Positions 36,157-47,608 of a DNA stretch of 64,000 nucleotides are shown piece after piece. This stretch comes from Tubulanus polymorphus. Taxonomy: Eukaryota > Nemertea > Palaeonemertea > Tubulaniformes > Tubulanidae. Made by a program: the position numbers and the translations under genes. The notes under the pieces were generated by a model. That model had not been told where the DNA came from and made no database searches. It was given only the letters and a program-made list of their open reading frames with translations. Every line of letters begins with the position of its first letter. The stretch's first letter is position 1. The stretch covers positions 4,500,501 through 4,564,500 of the forward strand of contig NC_134028.1 of assembly GCF_964204645.1 (NCBI RefSeq), given 5' to 3'.

Positions 36157-38756
36157 TCATTGGTAGCAAAATATATTCCATAGAACAGCAAAAAACGTAC
36201 AGGATGTGTAGAAACTTAATCCAACCCACCATAAAATTTGTTTGTGTAGTTTTTGTTCGAAATTTTTCAATACGACGAGACCAAGCGTCAGCCCAGCGAA
36301 CGCTCCAGTCAAATGGGCTACATAGGCCACGGGTGGGACGGTACCAGCGCTCGAGCTGACGTAACGATCGTGTATAGCAAATCCTATATCAGCACCAGCT
36401 AAAAATGATAAGCTCAATAAGTTATTTTTAATTTTAACAGAATTTGTCCATATTTTGGGGTTTGTCAGTTGATTGAGCAATTAGCATTGACTACTTTTAA
36501 CTGGACCATGCATGCGATACGTTTATGCATTTAGTAAATATGACATGTTTATTTCGACGCACGTCCTCGTTTGTCAGGGTTTGATTGCCTTCCGCCGAAG
36601 CTCACGCCAAAACAAACCCTGCCGCAGACCCTTCATTGGTCTATTACATCGCCTAAGATTTCTTAGGCGGACAGTTGGCCGCTGTCTATGTATTAGCCAA
36701 TCAGATGCGTTTTCCCGCATTTCGTGGCCGCTGGTGGCCGTTGAGCTGCAACCTGAAGTAATCGACCAATGAAGACAGAGTATCTGCGGCCAGGGTTTGT
36801 GTTTGCGTGGGCTTCGGTGGGAGGCGATCAAACCCTGGCAAGCGAAGATGCTCGCTATACTCCCTACCGTACCTATAATTAATATTGCACCTATTTTTAG
36901 AAATCTCAATTCCATTTCTTGATAATTCTGTAATAGAAAATCTAATTGAATCAAAGGAAAATTTAACTACGGAAAATGCAGAATATGAATAAATGAATGA
37001 TACGCACGAGTAGAATGTTTGATACGTGAGCGGCCAACAACGCGTAGACTCCTCCAGAAGCACCCAGTAAATACGCCTTCATATCAAACACTGATGCTCC
37101 AAGTGAACCTACAATGGAGGTGTAAAAACAGAACCACGTCATGCGAATACAATATAACACAATACGCGGAATGGCCGCTGGACAAACCTAGTGAACGGAC
37201 TAAAAAAGGTCAAATAATGGTACATTATCTGTGATGAAAGATGGTCTATTGGTTAGCAACCTTGATTTACGGGACCTGGGTTCGATCCCCAGTTCAGTGC
37301 TCCAAAGTTTCACTGTCACTTCAATAAACGTTACATTGGTGCAGAACTAGGGAAATCAGCTGATTTTGAATTTTTTGCCAGTTATCTATAGTCCTTATTT
37401 TCAGAAAAAAATTGGTTCGTCCATGGATTCCTTCAATAACATAAAGTCGTCGCAGATACCTGACAGAATTCCGGCGAAATATATACAAGCGATTCTTATC
37501 GAGCCGTGGACCATTTCCAACGGGGTTCCCACTAGAATCTGCACGAGCGTGTTGAAAAATAAATGAACCCATCTGAAATACGTAGTAAACATAGAATTAT
37601 AGAACAGTCTTCGAATAAAATTTCACGATTCGCAAATTCAGGATCCAGTTCGTCAGTTAGAACTACGAATAATCATCCTAAAGATTAGTTAAGATAGTTA
37701 TTCGTAGGTTTGAGTCAAATCTTAACCCTTAACCTCGGAACTGGATCCAGAACTGTTCACCGGGTTCAGCGGGAGAGATTTCTGTGAATTTCTTGGATCC
37801 GCTCACGTGCGTTACATTGTTCGTCAAAACGCAAGAACCTTTTACTTCAGTTGAACGTCCAATACGAAGTCCAATATGACGCACATGGTGCATTGCCTCT
37901 CTCATGATTATACGTACCCCGCGTGTACAAACGTATAGCATATAAATCTCCAGGCTTGAGCGCGTTTATCAGGCCGGTAAACAAACGGACTATCAGCGGG
38001 TATAGGACCCGATGTCGTGATACTTTCTTCCATCTTCACCACGTAGAAAATATAACAACTTATCTGCAAACAATAATACGTACACGTGATACGTGTGATA
38101 CAATAAACCTCGCAGCATACACTGAAACCTTGGAGTTTGTCAGACAAACTGATTAATCCAAGCTTGGACGTGGCCAACTCGAACCTATGACTATTTAATC
38201 GCATGCAACAAAATTGTATTCTGAGTTTCAACGTATTTTTCTCGGACTTCGCTTAACTCGGACAACTGCCAGCCCAGTTTATCCGGGTAAGGTGAGGTTT
38301 TACTGTTGCACCTTATTTAATGCCTTGTTCAAATCCAGAAAAAACATATAACAGATTGAAACTGGTATTTAGAATTAGTTTAAAGCGGTCAGTTGCGTAA
38401 AATGTCTTAAGATATTTCATTAAAGGTTAAATGATGATTAAAAGTGTTTTACATTCAAAGTGGTTTGAACGGGGAACCACAGTACACCAGAAACAAAAGC
38501 ATTTTGCGAGGGCAAGGTTTAATTTTTGGTTAATAACAATTAATACAATTTGCACAAATATGTTACGTACCTCAGCAAGCGTCATTACCGGTAGGAATAG
38601 AGGAGGCGGGCAGCATCGATATCGATCTGAATAATAGCGCTTAATACCGTCCACTTTATCCGACCCAATCATCTCTACTGAAATACTCCGCACCGTCATT
38701 TCAATCAGCGATTTCACACTTTTACGATATTCTATGAAAACTAAAGCCCGACGCAT
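36157..38756 (-). CDS. RHBDL-type rhomboid intramembrane serine protease, 6 coding exons
   Basis: Exons in coding order: 38756-38571, 38063-37918, 37572-37460, 37108-37008, 36927-36873, 36398-36157; they join in frame to 280 residues, near RHBDL2 size. The N-terminal part carries DRYRCCPPP before TM1. [25 protein letters not shown] is split over two lines of homology to RHBDL proteins: PFVYRPDKR and [18 protein letters not shown] (the HxxxN motif) follows, then TPLEMVH, the catalytic GASGG with Ser166, and AHLTGAFAG with catalytic His229. Seven membrane segments fit. The family cleaves membrane-anchored growth-factor precursors such as EGF ligands in the secretory pathway. No EF-hand exons were found, so RHBDL2/rhomboid-like fits better than RHBDL1/3. 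The exon starting at 38756 has an open acceptor upstream (38803), so further 5' coding sequence is possible. A minus-strand donor near 41800 may belong to a non-coding first exon. Confidence 0.88.
36572..36840. mobile_element. 269-bp foldback/MITE element in the rhomboid intron
   Basis: The left arm starts TGTCAGGGTTTGATTGCC and the right arm ends GGCGATCAAACCCTGGCA. The arms are inverted copies for about 80 bp, including CTTCATTGGTC/GACCAATGAAG. A small internal palindrome GCCTAAGATTTCTTAGGC sits at about 36653-36670. No coding capacity. It ends 33 bp before the minus-strand exon at 36873-36927. Confidence 0.75.
37242..37300 (+). repeat. tRNA-like sequence (SINE head) in a rhomboid intron
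   Basis: GTCTATTGGTTAGCAACC resembles a tRNA D-arm, and CCTGGGTTCGATCCCCAG forms a good T-arm with a B-box. The acceptor stem and anticodon arm do not close, so this is a SINE-like tRNA relic rather than a working tRNA. Confidence 0.45.
37641..37748. mobile_element. 108-bp foldback element with GGATCCAGTTC termini
   Basis: GGATCCAGTTC at the left and GAACTGGATCC at the right are perfect inverted 11-mers. Inside, GAACTACGAATAA pairs imperfectly with TTATTCGTAGGTTT. It lies in a rhomboid intron. Its terminus shares words with the 22.9-kb minisatellite. Confidence 0.65.
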
Positions 38757-41700
38757 CGATCCTTGCTCAGCGCCTGATTCCGCATTTTTCTCTATTTTCT
38801 TATCTGAAAAAAAAAATAAAAATGATCGGTAAAATACTTTACTATTTATATAATACTCGGCACTGTTCAGTGCGGTACGGTGGTGCTCGGACAGAGCGAG
38901 AAGAGAAATATTTTCTAGATTGTTGAAATATTTTGAAAAGATAAAAGTTGCTTGTATGGATACAAATCTATCATCGACGGTTTTCAGGAAGTCAGCATTT
39001 ATAGTAGGGTGTGTGGATGGCTCGTGGGGGACGTATATTGTCCGGAAATACTACAGGGAAATTACAATACATCCTTGAAATAAATGGCATTGTGGGATCG
39101 TGGTTAGTGAATTAAAGAAATCAGAAATAAATATAGCTGCAAAGCAGCGATGACAGGTTTCCTGCCTTGCTGAAAAATTTAGGGAAATGAACAAGGATTG
39201 ACTTGTTGGCCATCAGCTATCTGCTATAGTTCCACCACAGTTCCACAGGCAACTCGCAGTCCACAGTTCCACAATCAAGCTAGCTTGACCTTCTCTTTTA
39301 TGGATGATTTTTTTGTATTTGTCGGTTAAGTGGCGAATAGTAACTTGTTGCTCAAGAGATAAACATTGTGCATTAAAGGTCTTCCATCGGCACAGTCTAT
39401 AGTGCCTGGGAATTTATAATGAACTACTTTTCTACAATTTAGCCACAATATTATGACTCTACATTGTTCGGTTTTTTTCAGGTGGTTTTTTAAACTGAGC
39501 CCTGGTCATTTTGAGACTCACCACAAATTAGACATCCATTATGAATTTCTGTTCAAGATTGATATGTAAGTAAAATATAACAACGCTTTGTTGCGAGAAA
39601 AGCGGGTCTCTCGGCATAATGTTGATCTTGAAATAGTGATTGACCCTGCCATTTATCTAATTGGTAGATTTCGTTTGATTTGTTTTGATTCGGTGTCCTT
39701 TACAAAACCCACTTCACCTGCTGGGAGCGAGACAGAATGTTAGCGAAATGGCTAGAATTGTAATCATTTCAATTTTGTATCATTCTAAGATGTATAGTTA
39801 GTTGTGAAGGTTCTGAAGCGAGGCAAGGTGATTACTAGCGTATATTGAGCTACTGCTACCAGACTATTGAACCGTCCCGTTCTTTATCCCCATCTTAATC
39901 ATACCAGACACAACCCTGGAGATGAAGGTCACCGTACGACTGTCCCAAGCGATCAGAATCCAGTCTCATCTTATTATCGAAGATTCGATACTACTTTCAG
40001 AAGAGATGCCGGCGCTGCCGCAATATATACAACTATACAGGGGTTTAATTATGAAGTAATAATCGTTGTAAATACATTCTAAATGGTCCTGGATCCCGGC
40101 TACACGAGCGAGCGTACTCATATCTCGAGACTGGGGGCTTTTTGAGGGACAGTCCTATTTCTAGAAAAGGGGCACTTTTCTATTGAAAAGGAGACATCTT
40201 AAATTATGATTTCGATAACCTAAACTTAAACAACGTCACATCAAATCGTCATGTCAATAATGAAACGTGCCTAATTGATCGATTGATCGATTATCTGGTC
40301 AGAGCCACATTACTTTTCATTGTCATAAAAATTTATTGTAGCCGATTCAAATTCTTCAATTCTTAAAACCTTCACCTGACGCCAATCCCCCTCGGCACGG
40401 GCCTGAGGGAGACGGGGGCTCAGGGGGGACGCAGCTGGCGACAGAACTCGTGGTAAATCAAACGGTTATTTATACTTGTTGCCGGTGATTTGATTGAGAG
40501 GCAAATCAAATTATGTCGACAATTGAATTACAGTCGGTTTGAGTGTGTCTGCGTGTCGACTCCTCCGACACTGGTTTCATCTTATATACATACTCGTGGT
40601 GTTCGTGCCGAATCGATTTAAGATATCATCAACCTCCCAGGGCCTAATCCACCGGAATCCAGTTCCACAGGGCTAAGTTCAAAGACGTCAAAAATCTTAT
40701 GTTCTGAGAACAGGAATGGAACGAAGACGGATCTTATGCCTTAAAAGATGCCTTGATTGTGCAACACTGACCTCAGTTTCCCAGAGTTAACTCAAAACCA
40801 TACTGGGCGCGAAGGCTCTTCCATTAGACAATAATCGAACACAGTTTCACTAAAACCAATGTTGTACCAAGTTCACATCAGTTTTATCAGTAAAATAATT
40901 TCAAACTGGACTCTTTTTGATTTATATCTAACTGCGAAAGAAGTAAGACGCGGCTCCTCTACTTGGACAAACAAGCAACAAAACTGTCACGATCAGTCCC
41001 TAATTTGATATACAAATGAGGTGAATTCACTTCAAAGTTTTCTGTATAGCGTCACCCTAGATATCCAGGTATCGTATCCTCTTCCCTCAGTTCGTGTCTG
41101 GCGTGTCACCGGAAGAGCATGAATAATTCGTTTCCAGTCACTGTTAATGTGACGTGAATTCATCTCGATTCGACGTCGACAAAATCTTCATATAACGACT
41201 TACTTTGATTTTGTGATAGATAGTTTTACAAGTTTATGATGTGCGCAAAAATTTCAATTGATACTTTACACTCGATCGAGAGTTCATATTTTCTACATTG
41301 CATTTCTATTTTTTCTTCTTCTCTTTTTTGAAGGACCTGTTTTATATGAACTATTTCTTAGTTTCTACAGACCCATCCAGGTATAATTTACTGTAATTAA
41401 CTACTGTGAACAATTCCACACTCAGTAAATATGAGTTGACTGTGTCCTAAAAGTCACGGGAATACAGAGTTTCGAGAATACGGTATTCCTGAAGATGACT
41501 TTTCGGATAAGGTCGAAACATCGAAAAGAAAGATCTTCGAGTTTATTAGAAAAAATTCGAAACGTCGAATGAATTGTTAAAACTCAAGACAACATTTTCA
41601 ACTCGTTTTTTATTCAGTGTTTGAATATCTATATAATCGTAACAACATGAACTCAGAGTGTTTCTTCAATGGTTTATCGTGAAATCACTTCTGAATTCTC

Positions 41701-44693
41701 TTGGAAACATTATTCGGGATAAAAACTTTATCCAACAAATAATATCGTATAACTTATGAATTTTATGGAAAATGTTCTTCACACTTCCAAGAACTTACCT
41801 GATAATCAGCTACGTAGCACAGTCAGAAACTAGTATTTTAGAGACCGGCATCAGAATCCATCGCGTAGATAGATACACGCAGTGCAACTGACTGATTATC
41901 AATCGAGAGAGTGACGTGTGAGACGCGTCTCTCCATCACCCGAAATCATTCATCACCAAGTACAAACTCACTTTAATTATATTGTCATATCAAACATAAA
42001 ACCTATAAGGCTGGAGACAAAAAAAATGGCGGTCGTCCTGCAGGTGCGATGTTGATCTCTCCGCTAAAAGTCCGAATTACTGAAAACCCTGAATTTCCAA
42101 GCCTGGGAGATTAGAGGTTCGAAAAGATAAGCACCAATGACTGTGTGAGGTAATTTTTCCTAGAGGATCCTACACTTCTGAAGATACTTACTTTTGGTGA
42201 CCTCAAGCTACATTAATACCGACTCTGAAATTCCCATCTGCCATACTGTAGAAAAAGCAGTTTTCTGCAGCCTTTAATGATATTTTTTTCATTTAATGAC
42301 ACTTTCTCAAACCGCCGGGTCGCTTTTGTAAACCGCAATAAAATTTGTAATCAGTCGGGTCTGTTATTATGAATTCAAGTCGAAGTGGAATGTTTCAACT
42401 TGCCTCGGATATCACCCCAGTACTAGCTCTGTGTGGGCTGTACGGTGCCAGGCTCAATCTAAAATGTGGAGGTGCTTCATCTCAAGAGAAAGAAGTATTT
42501 CTATCGACAACCAAAAGAAACGAAAGAGCTACGATAATACTTCATATCAATCAAATATCGTCAACAATGGAAAATCTCGGAATTTTTGGCGTCGTGGCAT
42601 GTTTGAAATTTCTTGTCTGCTGTTTATGTAGCCCTGGTCGATCATGTTCAAAACGAGCTCAGCCCTTCCACAAACCATTCATGCGCAGCTTATAGATTGA
42701 CTATGATAGGTCGGTTAAGTTTTGTGGATTTTGCTGGTACAAACCAGTTCGGCATTTACGAATGGTTTAGTAGGCTATTTATTCTGAACGCAAACCAGCT
42801 GGTTGGAAATGCATCTGAGGTTTTTCCTTGGATTTGAGTAGAATGATTAGAAATCGTCGTTTAGACTCGATCCACCAGCTTTACAGCTCCTACAAACATT
42901 TTGATTTCAATTCTTCTGATAAATTGGGGTGCGAGAAAGGAAGCAACATTAGGGGAAGCTAGAAAAAAAATGCTCCAGATCCCACTAACTGGAAGATTGC
43001 GGTGACATACCAATAAGCCCACGCATTTATAAACTCTCCCTTTGTCTAAGCATGAAAGGACCTAGCTAATACCGTGAAGAATGTGGGAGAGTTGGTTTAT
43101 ATAATCAAAGATGTCGAGTTATCCACAATAGGTTCACTGTTAGTTCCAACGTAAATGTTTGTTTGAATATAACTGGTCATAATTATTGAAATACTTTTAA
43201 AAACTCTTGTGTAACGCAATTTCGTAAAGCGCTTTTCGATCCGTTATTAAGAGCGGGTTTGTTTTCGTAACGGTAAATCTCACCGGTGAAATTCCTGCGG
43301 TTTTTAATCAAAACAATTTTCATAAATTGCTCGCACTTCATTAACCTTCGAACGTATATGATAAATAAATACATAGATTGCCTGTGGTCATTTCACCCAT
43401 TTATTCCTACAGCACTAGCCACCAACCTAATTCAATTATTGTACCAAAAAAAAATTTTTCCATTATGTTGTTTATGTATTACATAACACCACGTTACAGA
43501 CATACGTACTTGCCTTGAAATTTCATCACCATTAAAGCTCGACGTTTTTAAAATGTGTCAGGAATTTCGAGACAGTAGCTTCACGGTTCAGTTTTAGCGG
43601 TTTTAGTTGAATTTCGGATTTGAATTGAACTTTTTAAATCGTGTCCCAATTAACAACATGATGTAACCAATGAAACTTTCACCAAAAATTTCAGTCAAAC
43701 TTTTCGATAAACTGGACGCATGGGTTATTGACAGGTGAGTTTGGTTTTTGATTGTGCCATAAAAGTGTCCAAAAATAAGACTAATTTACTTACCTTACGT
43801 TATTTGATAATCGGTCTCAATGTAGGCCCTAGTTCTAAAGATGATGTCGGACATTTTTTTAGATTCTGGAACGCAAGTCATTAGTCAACTGCCTTGTGAC
43901 CCTGTTTTAGTTAAGTTTGTGTACTGAAAACCGCTCAAGTTGTCAAAACAACTGTTTGAACCGTATTTTTTTCGCAAGTCGTGGTAAAATAAAATCATTA
44001 TAGCATCTACATTTTTCATCCTAGACACATTTTGTTTTGTTCCTTTTTTAAATCTCTTCCCGGATTTGTAGAACGCCAGACGGTAATTATGTCGGGCCGC
44101 GCTTATTTTCGAAGGATTCGACCTCAGTGAAAGAAAAGAATTTTGAAAAGGAGATTGGATCACTCCAGGAAAATGAATTGTGAATTTAACAGAAAATTAC
44201 CTTTTAATTTCCTTGAAAATAAATTTCCTTTACCAAATTAGAGTTACAGTAAGAATCCTAGATTTCGTTCTTACCTTAGTTTCATATTCAGTGCCTTATA
44301 AAATGCATGCACACTTGTAAGAATAACGCGGACCGCTCTGTGTTCAGATTAACGTCTAGCACCGATTTTCACCAAAGAACGTTATGATTGAAAACATTAA
44401 TCACATAATATCTTCCCGGTGTTTGTCATAAACTGGATTTTTAGTTTATCAAAATAAAACCAGTATAACTCTGTGCTGTAACGTATTACGAATAACACGT
44501 GGTCTGAATAGCGATTCGCGAGTAGAATCAACATTTAATACGGGTCAATGTTAGCAACATGTCGGCTCAGTGTGGCATCATACGCAAATAAGTACCGCTC
44601 GAAGTTTCATTGAGAAAAAAAAATGAAATTGTAACCAGATTTATAAACAACAACTTAATGAGAATTCAGCTTTGAATAGACTCCACGGGTCCG

Positions 44694-44814
44694 GGGACCG
44701 TATTCACGAAGTACCCGTATAAGTTACGCGACACCATGGGGGGACGAGATCTAATCTAGTTTATACGTCCATGGTGACGCGTCGGCTTACGGGTGCTTCT
44801 CAGAATACGGTCCC
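44694..44814. mobile_element. 121-bp foldback/MITE element with GGGACCGTATTC termini
   Basis: Perfect 12-bp inverted termini (GGGACCGTATTC and GAATACGGTCCC). They extend imperfectly inward through ACGAAGTACCCGTA/TACGGGTGCTTCT to an inner CACCATGG/CCATGGTG. A partial copy lies at 18041-18098. Confidence 0.75.
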
Positions 44815-45213
44815 TGGGCTCAGAGTTGGATATTTATTGGCATTTAGAGTTGACTACTTCATTTCAAATATGTTTGCTGTTATAGAGTAAAACATTCTAC
44901 CCGTGGAACTATCAAACTGTCTGCGATTGTTTTCCTTCATCTTACAACAACCTGGAGTAATCATTTCAGTAGCCAAATGATTACTCCAAGCAACAACTTT
45001 ATAGTACTTGCATTGTGGTCCCTTTAGTCCGGTTGAGCATGAGCATGTATCAATTTCGTTCATAAATTCATTTTCTATTTTGTTTGATGAATTATTCATA
45101 TTCCAAAAAACTTATATATCAATGTTGAAATAAAAAAATATTAATCAGATCTAATTCTTTTACTGAAAAGGGTGACTGTCCTCATTTGACGTATCCAGGC
45201 ATTAGAAGACGAC

Positions 45214-45221
45214 TATATAAA
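45214..45221 (+). promoter_or_regulatory. Candidate TATA box
   Basis: TATATAAA lies 41 bp before the ATG at 45262, at a distance that would give a very short 5' leader. Confidence 0.35.
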
Positions 45222-45261
45222 GCCATAACGTACACTGACAGTAAGTTCTCTGAATAATACG

Positions 45262-45639
45262 ATGCTTTCTCGTGACAAACATTCAGTTATAAAAACTCGT
45301 CGTACAATTAAGTCGTTGCTGAGTCTGTTATCTGTAGAAGAGCCTGAGTCCCTAGATGACAGTTTAACGCGTCCAGTTACTACGTGGAACAGCGAGACAA
45401 ACAACATCGTATCGCTATTTATGAGACAGCCGCCCGCACTGCAGTTTCTGCCGTCGAGAACGAAAAAACAGTGTGGAACTCTTCTCATGGGAACCAATAG
45501 CAATTCGTCACGATGTATGTATATGAACAAAGTTTGCACGACCCTGGTGTTAAAATTCATCTTACAAAATATACAATATGAACCCCCGAATTTAGCTACA
45601 TTTTCTATTTACGAATGGGGGCAATATTTCAATAAATGA
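45262..45639 (+). CDS. Candidate single-exon small gene, 125 residues, function unknown
   Basis: An ATG at 45262 opens 125 codons to TGA 45637-45639. TATATAAA lies upstream at 45214-45221 and AATAAA (45631-45636) overlaps the last codons, so a compact transcription unit is conceivable. The product is basic at the N-terminus (MLSRDKHSVIKTRRTIKSLL), has three Cys in its second half, and shows no signal peptide or domain I know. An overlapping minus-strand frame of 115 codons weakens the case. It may be chance. Confidence 0.35.
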   Translation: MLSRDKHSVIKTRRTIKSLLSLLSVEEPESLDDSLTRPVTTWNSETNNIVSLFMRQPPALQFLPSRTKKQCGTLLMGTNSNSSRCMYMNKVCTTLVLKFILQNIQYEPPNLATFSIYEWGQYFNK

Positions 45640-46521
45640 AACAATTCTATATTACATTTCTCATTAAATATTGAATGACCTCCTGTAATGATATTAATGT
45701 CTAATGTCAGTTGACATGTGCTACCAATATGCCATCTATCGGTTTAAATCCACCCTAAGCGGAGTAAGCGTGGCGCCGATCGAACAATTCTACTAAAGAA
45801 TCGAGAACTTTGCTCCGGGCTGTGGCTAGATCGAAAAACAATTTAAACGCTTATCGGTAAACGCTATTCCAGTGTGTTTATTGCGTGCAAATGACTTGCC
45901 AGTTTGAAGGATAATTTAGCACATGTTACACAGATGATAGAGATGATAGCGAGGTTTTGCAGTATCGATTCATTTCATAAATCGTTGGCACTATCTCAGA
46001 GACCAACCTCGGAAATGGCTAAATTGGTTGCTGATCGTCGTCACCGAGAGCTCGAGGAAACAATCATTCTCAGTTTGTGAAAAATAATGGTTCCAATCAT
46101 ATACTGGAACCCGTTGTTATAAGCCCATTAAATACTGTGTTACTTGACGCGACGCCCTGACGAAGAACGCGAGGTTTTTCAAGTCTACATTCTTTCACGC
46201 TAAAAATATCTACGACTTGTCTGTGTTTTTTTTTTTTGTAGAAATATCCGGCGTAGTGAACCGTAAATGAAGCACTTTGAGTCTGTGTTGTGAAGATAAT
46301 AGAAAATCCTGCAATAAAAAGAAAAAAACTAGTCCAAAATGTTTCCTTGTTCTAATATCATACGTCGTTTCGACTAGTCATCTTCGGGAATTAATTCTGG
46401 TATAATCTGTGACGTAGTATTCCTGAGGACTATGCCAAAATGCGAGTATACTGAAAGAAATATTTCGGACCATTTTCATTGTAAGAATGGGAATGTAGAG
46501 GGATATATCATATACCGTGTA
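45640..46521. other. 3' flank of GPCR copy 1; part of the tandem duplication
   Basis: Alignable with 48905-49578 beside copy 2 (shared words such as GCTCCGGGCTGTGGCTAGAT and ACCAATATGCCATC), but with many substitutions and indels. Copy 1 has an extra segment at about 46300-46510 that contains the GACTAGTC...GAAAC-type repeat on the minus strand. Confidence 0.6.
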
Positions 46522-47562
46522 TCAATACGAGGACATTAATTTGCAAACGATTCGTAACCCTCGAATCATCGTCCGTCTCACCTCAGATCCGGTAATCGTG
46601 TACAAATAGAAATTAACGGCGAAATTCGTGCAATAAAGAGCGATCAGAAATTCATCGACGGCAGCGAGAAACCCGTGTTCGGGGAAGACTGGGACGATGA
46701 TATGAAACAGAGCATCGGGGGCCGTTAGTAAAACAAATGCTGTCGATGTTATCAGTAACATGACTGTAACTTGCGAGGACTTCTCAGCCTTACTGCCCCC
46801 CTTACCCTCACCTATAGTTCTCTTCAATACAATAACTATAACAACGTTACAAGTGACGATGATGGATACCGGCAAATACAGACCGAGAACGTTGAAAAGT
46901 TGAAAATTTACGAAAAGCGAAATGGTTGATGTGTCGACTGTGCAGCCGACACCGGGGCGGTAACGAACAACCGCCGGTAAGTATGAGATTGACAAAAACG
47001 CGGCTACGAACGTAAAATACGATACGTATTTAGCCGTAGAGCGTCGACACAAACGTCGAGCCATGAAGGGTAGGGCTACAGCGACCAGTCTCTCTAGACA
47101 TATCAAACAAATAAACCACGTGCTACTGTTTCGAAAAGCCATCGGTACGTATTCGATGAATCTACAAGCGATGTCGGATTCGGCTACGATCGGTATGGCC
47201 AGTCCAAAGAGTCGAAAACCACGGTTTATCCAAATCAGTAAACTGAACGTTAAAAACGCGTTATCTGAAACGGCTAAACAAGTCAGATAAAAACTGAACG
47301 AATAGGATTTCATTCGCGTAAATGACATGATTATGAACGAGGCAAAGTTTCCGAACAATCCGAAAACATGTACGATCACTGAAATGAGGAAACTGGTCCA
47401 TTTTAAAGCAGACGCCATGTTTACGTAGGTTTCTATGATGTACGTAAAGAATTGTAACCACTGATTGGGGTCTGGTCGCGCAGAGGAGGACGAGCTGCTC
47501 CTGTTTATAGGTTGAGTGAAGACAGTGGTTGCGACCATTAACTCAGTCCTTGGAGTGAACAT
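46522..47562 (-). CDS. Intronless class A GPCR, tandem copy 1
   Basis: From ATG 47562 to the stop at 46522, 346 residues. Seven membrane segments are evident: TM1 GLFGNFASFI, TM2 LTCLAVSDNA with the Asp, TM3 ending ERL in place of DRY, and TM7 NFYLY in place of NPxxY. Cys at the start of TM3 (DIACRF) and in ECL2 (GVGCTV) can form the usual disulfide. The short N-terminus has an NRS sequon. It resembles lineage-expanded invertebrate peptide-receptor-like GPCRs; the ligand is unknown. Compared with copy 2, a 43-bp insertion (47542-47584) separates the ancestral ATG (47606-47608) from the reading frame, so translation must use an internal ATG (47562 or 47538). The C-terminus is KLMSSY versus KMS in copy 2. 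Confidence 0.85.
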   Translation of the reverse strand: MFTPRTELMVATTVFTQPINRSSSSSSARPDPNQWLQFFTYIIETYVNMASALKWTSFLISVIVHVFGLFGNFASFIIMSFTRMKSYSFSFYLTCLAVSDNAFLTFSLLIWINRGFRLFGLAIPIVAESDIACRFIEYVPMAFRNSSTWFICLICLERLVAVALPFMARRLCRRSTAKYVSYFTFVAAFLSISYLPAVVRYRPGVGCTVDTSTISLFVNFQLFNVLGLYLPVSIIVTCNVVIVIVLKRTIGEGKGGSKAEKSSQVTVMLLITSTAFVLLTAPDALFHIIVPVFPEHGFLAAVDEFLIALYCTNFAVNFYLYTITGSEVRRTMIRGLRIVCKLMSSY

Positions 47563-47608
47563 TTGCTCAAATGATTGCTCCAAGCTCAGACCAACCCGCG
47601 TTATTCAT

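Larger units (their letters stand above)
38757..45261. other. Gene-poor region upstream of the rhomboid gene
   Basis: Probable 5' UTR sequence of the rhomboid gene. Otherwise AT-rich, with a repeat motif (CCTGAAGATGACTT...GGTCGAAACATCG, 41489-41530), the GGGACCGTATTC foldback element at 44694-44814 and an apparently non-coding stretch. Open frames at 42369-42837 lack support. Confidence 0.45.

Noticed and set aside
37242..37300. Functional tRNA gene
   Set aside because: A good T-arm is present but no matching acceptor stem or anticodon arm closes; best explained as a SINE head.
42369..42837. Overlapping open frames of 66-108 codons
   Set aside because: Three mutually overlapping frames without splice signals; composition like the surrounding non-coding DNA.
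38804..46500. EF-hand exons that would make the rhomboid an RHBDL1/3 type
   Set aside because: No DxDxDG-like motif was seen in minus-strand frames of this interval.
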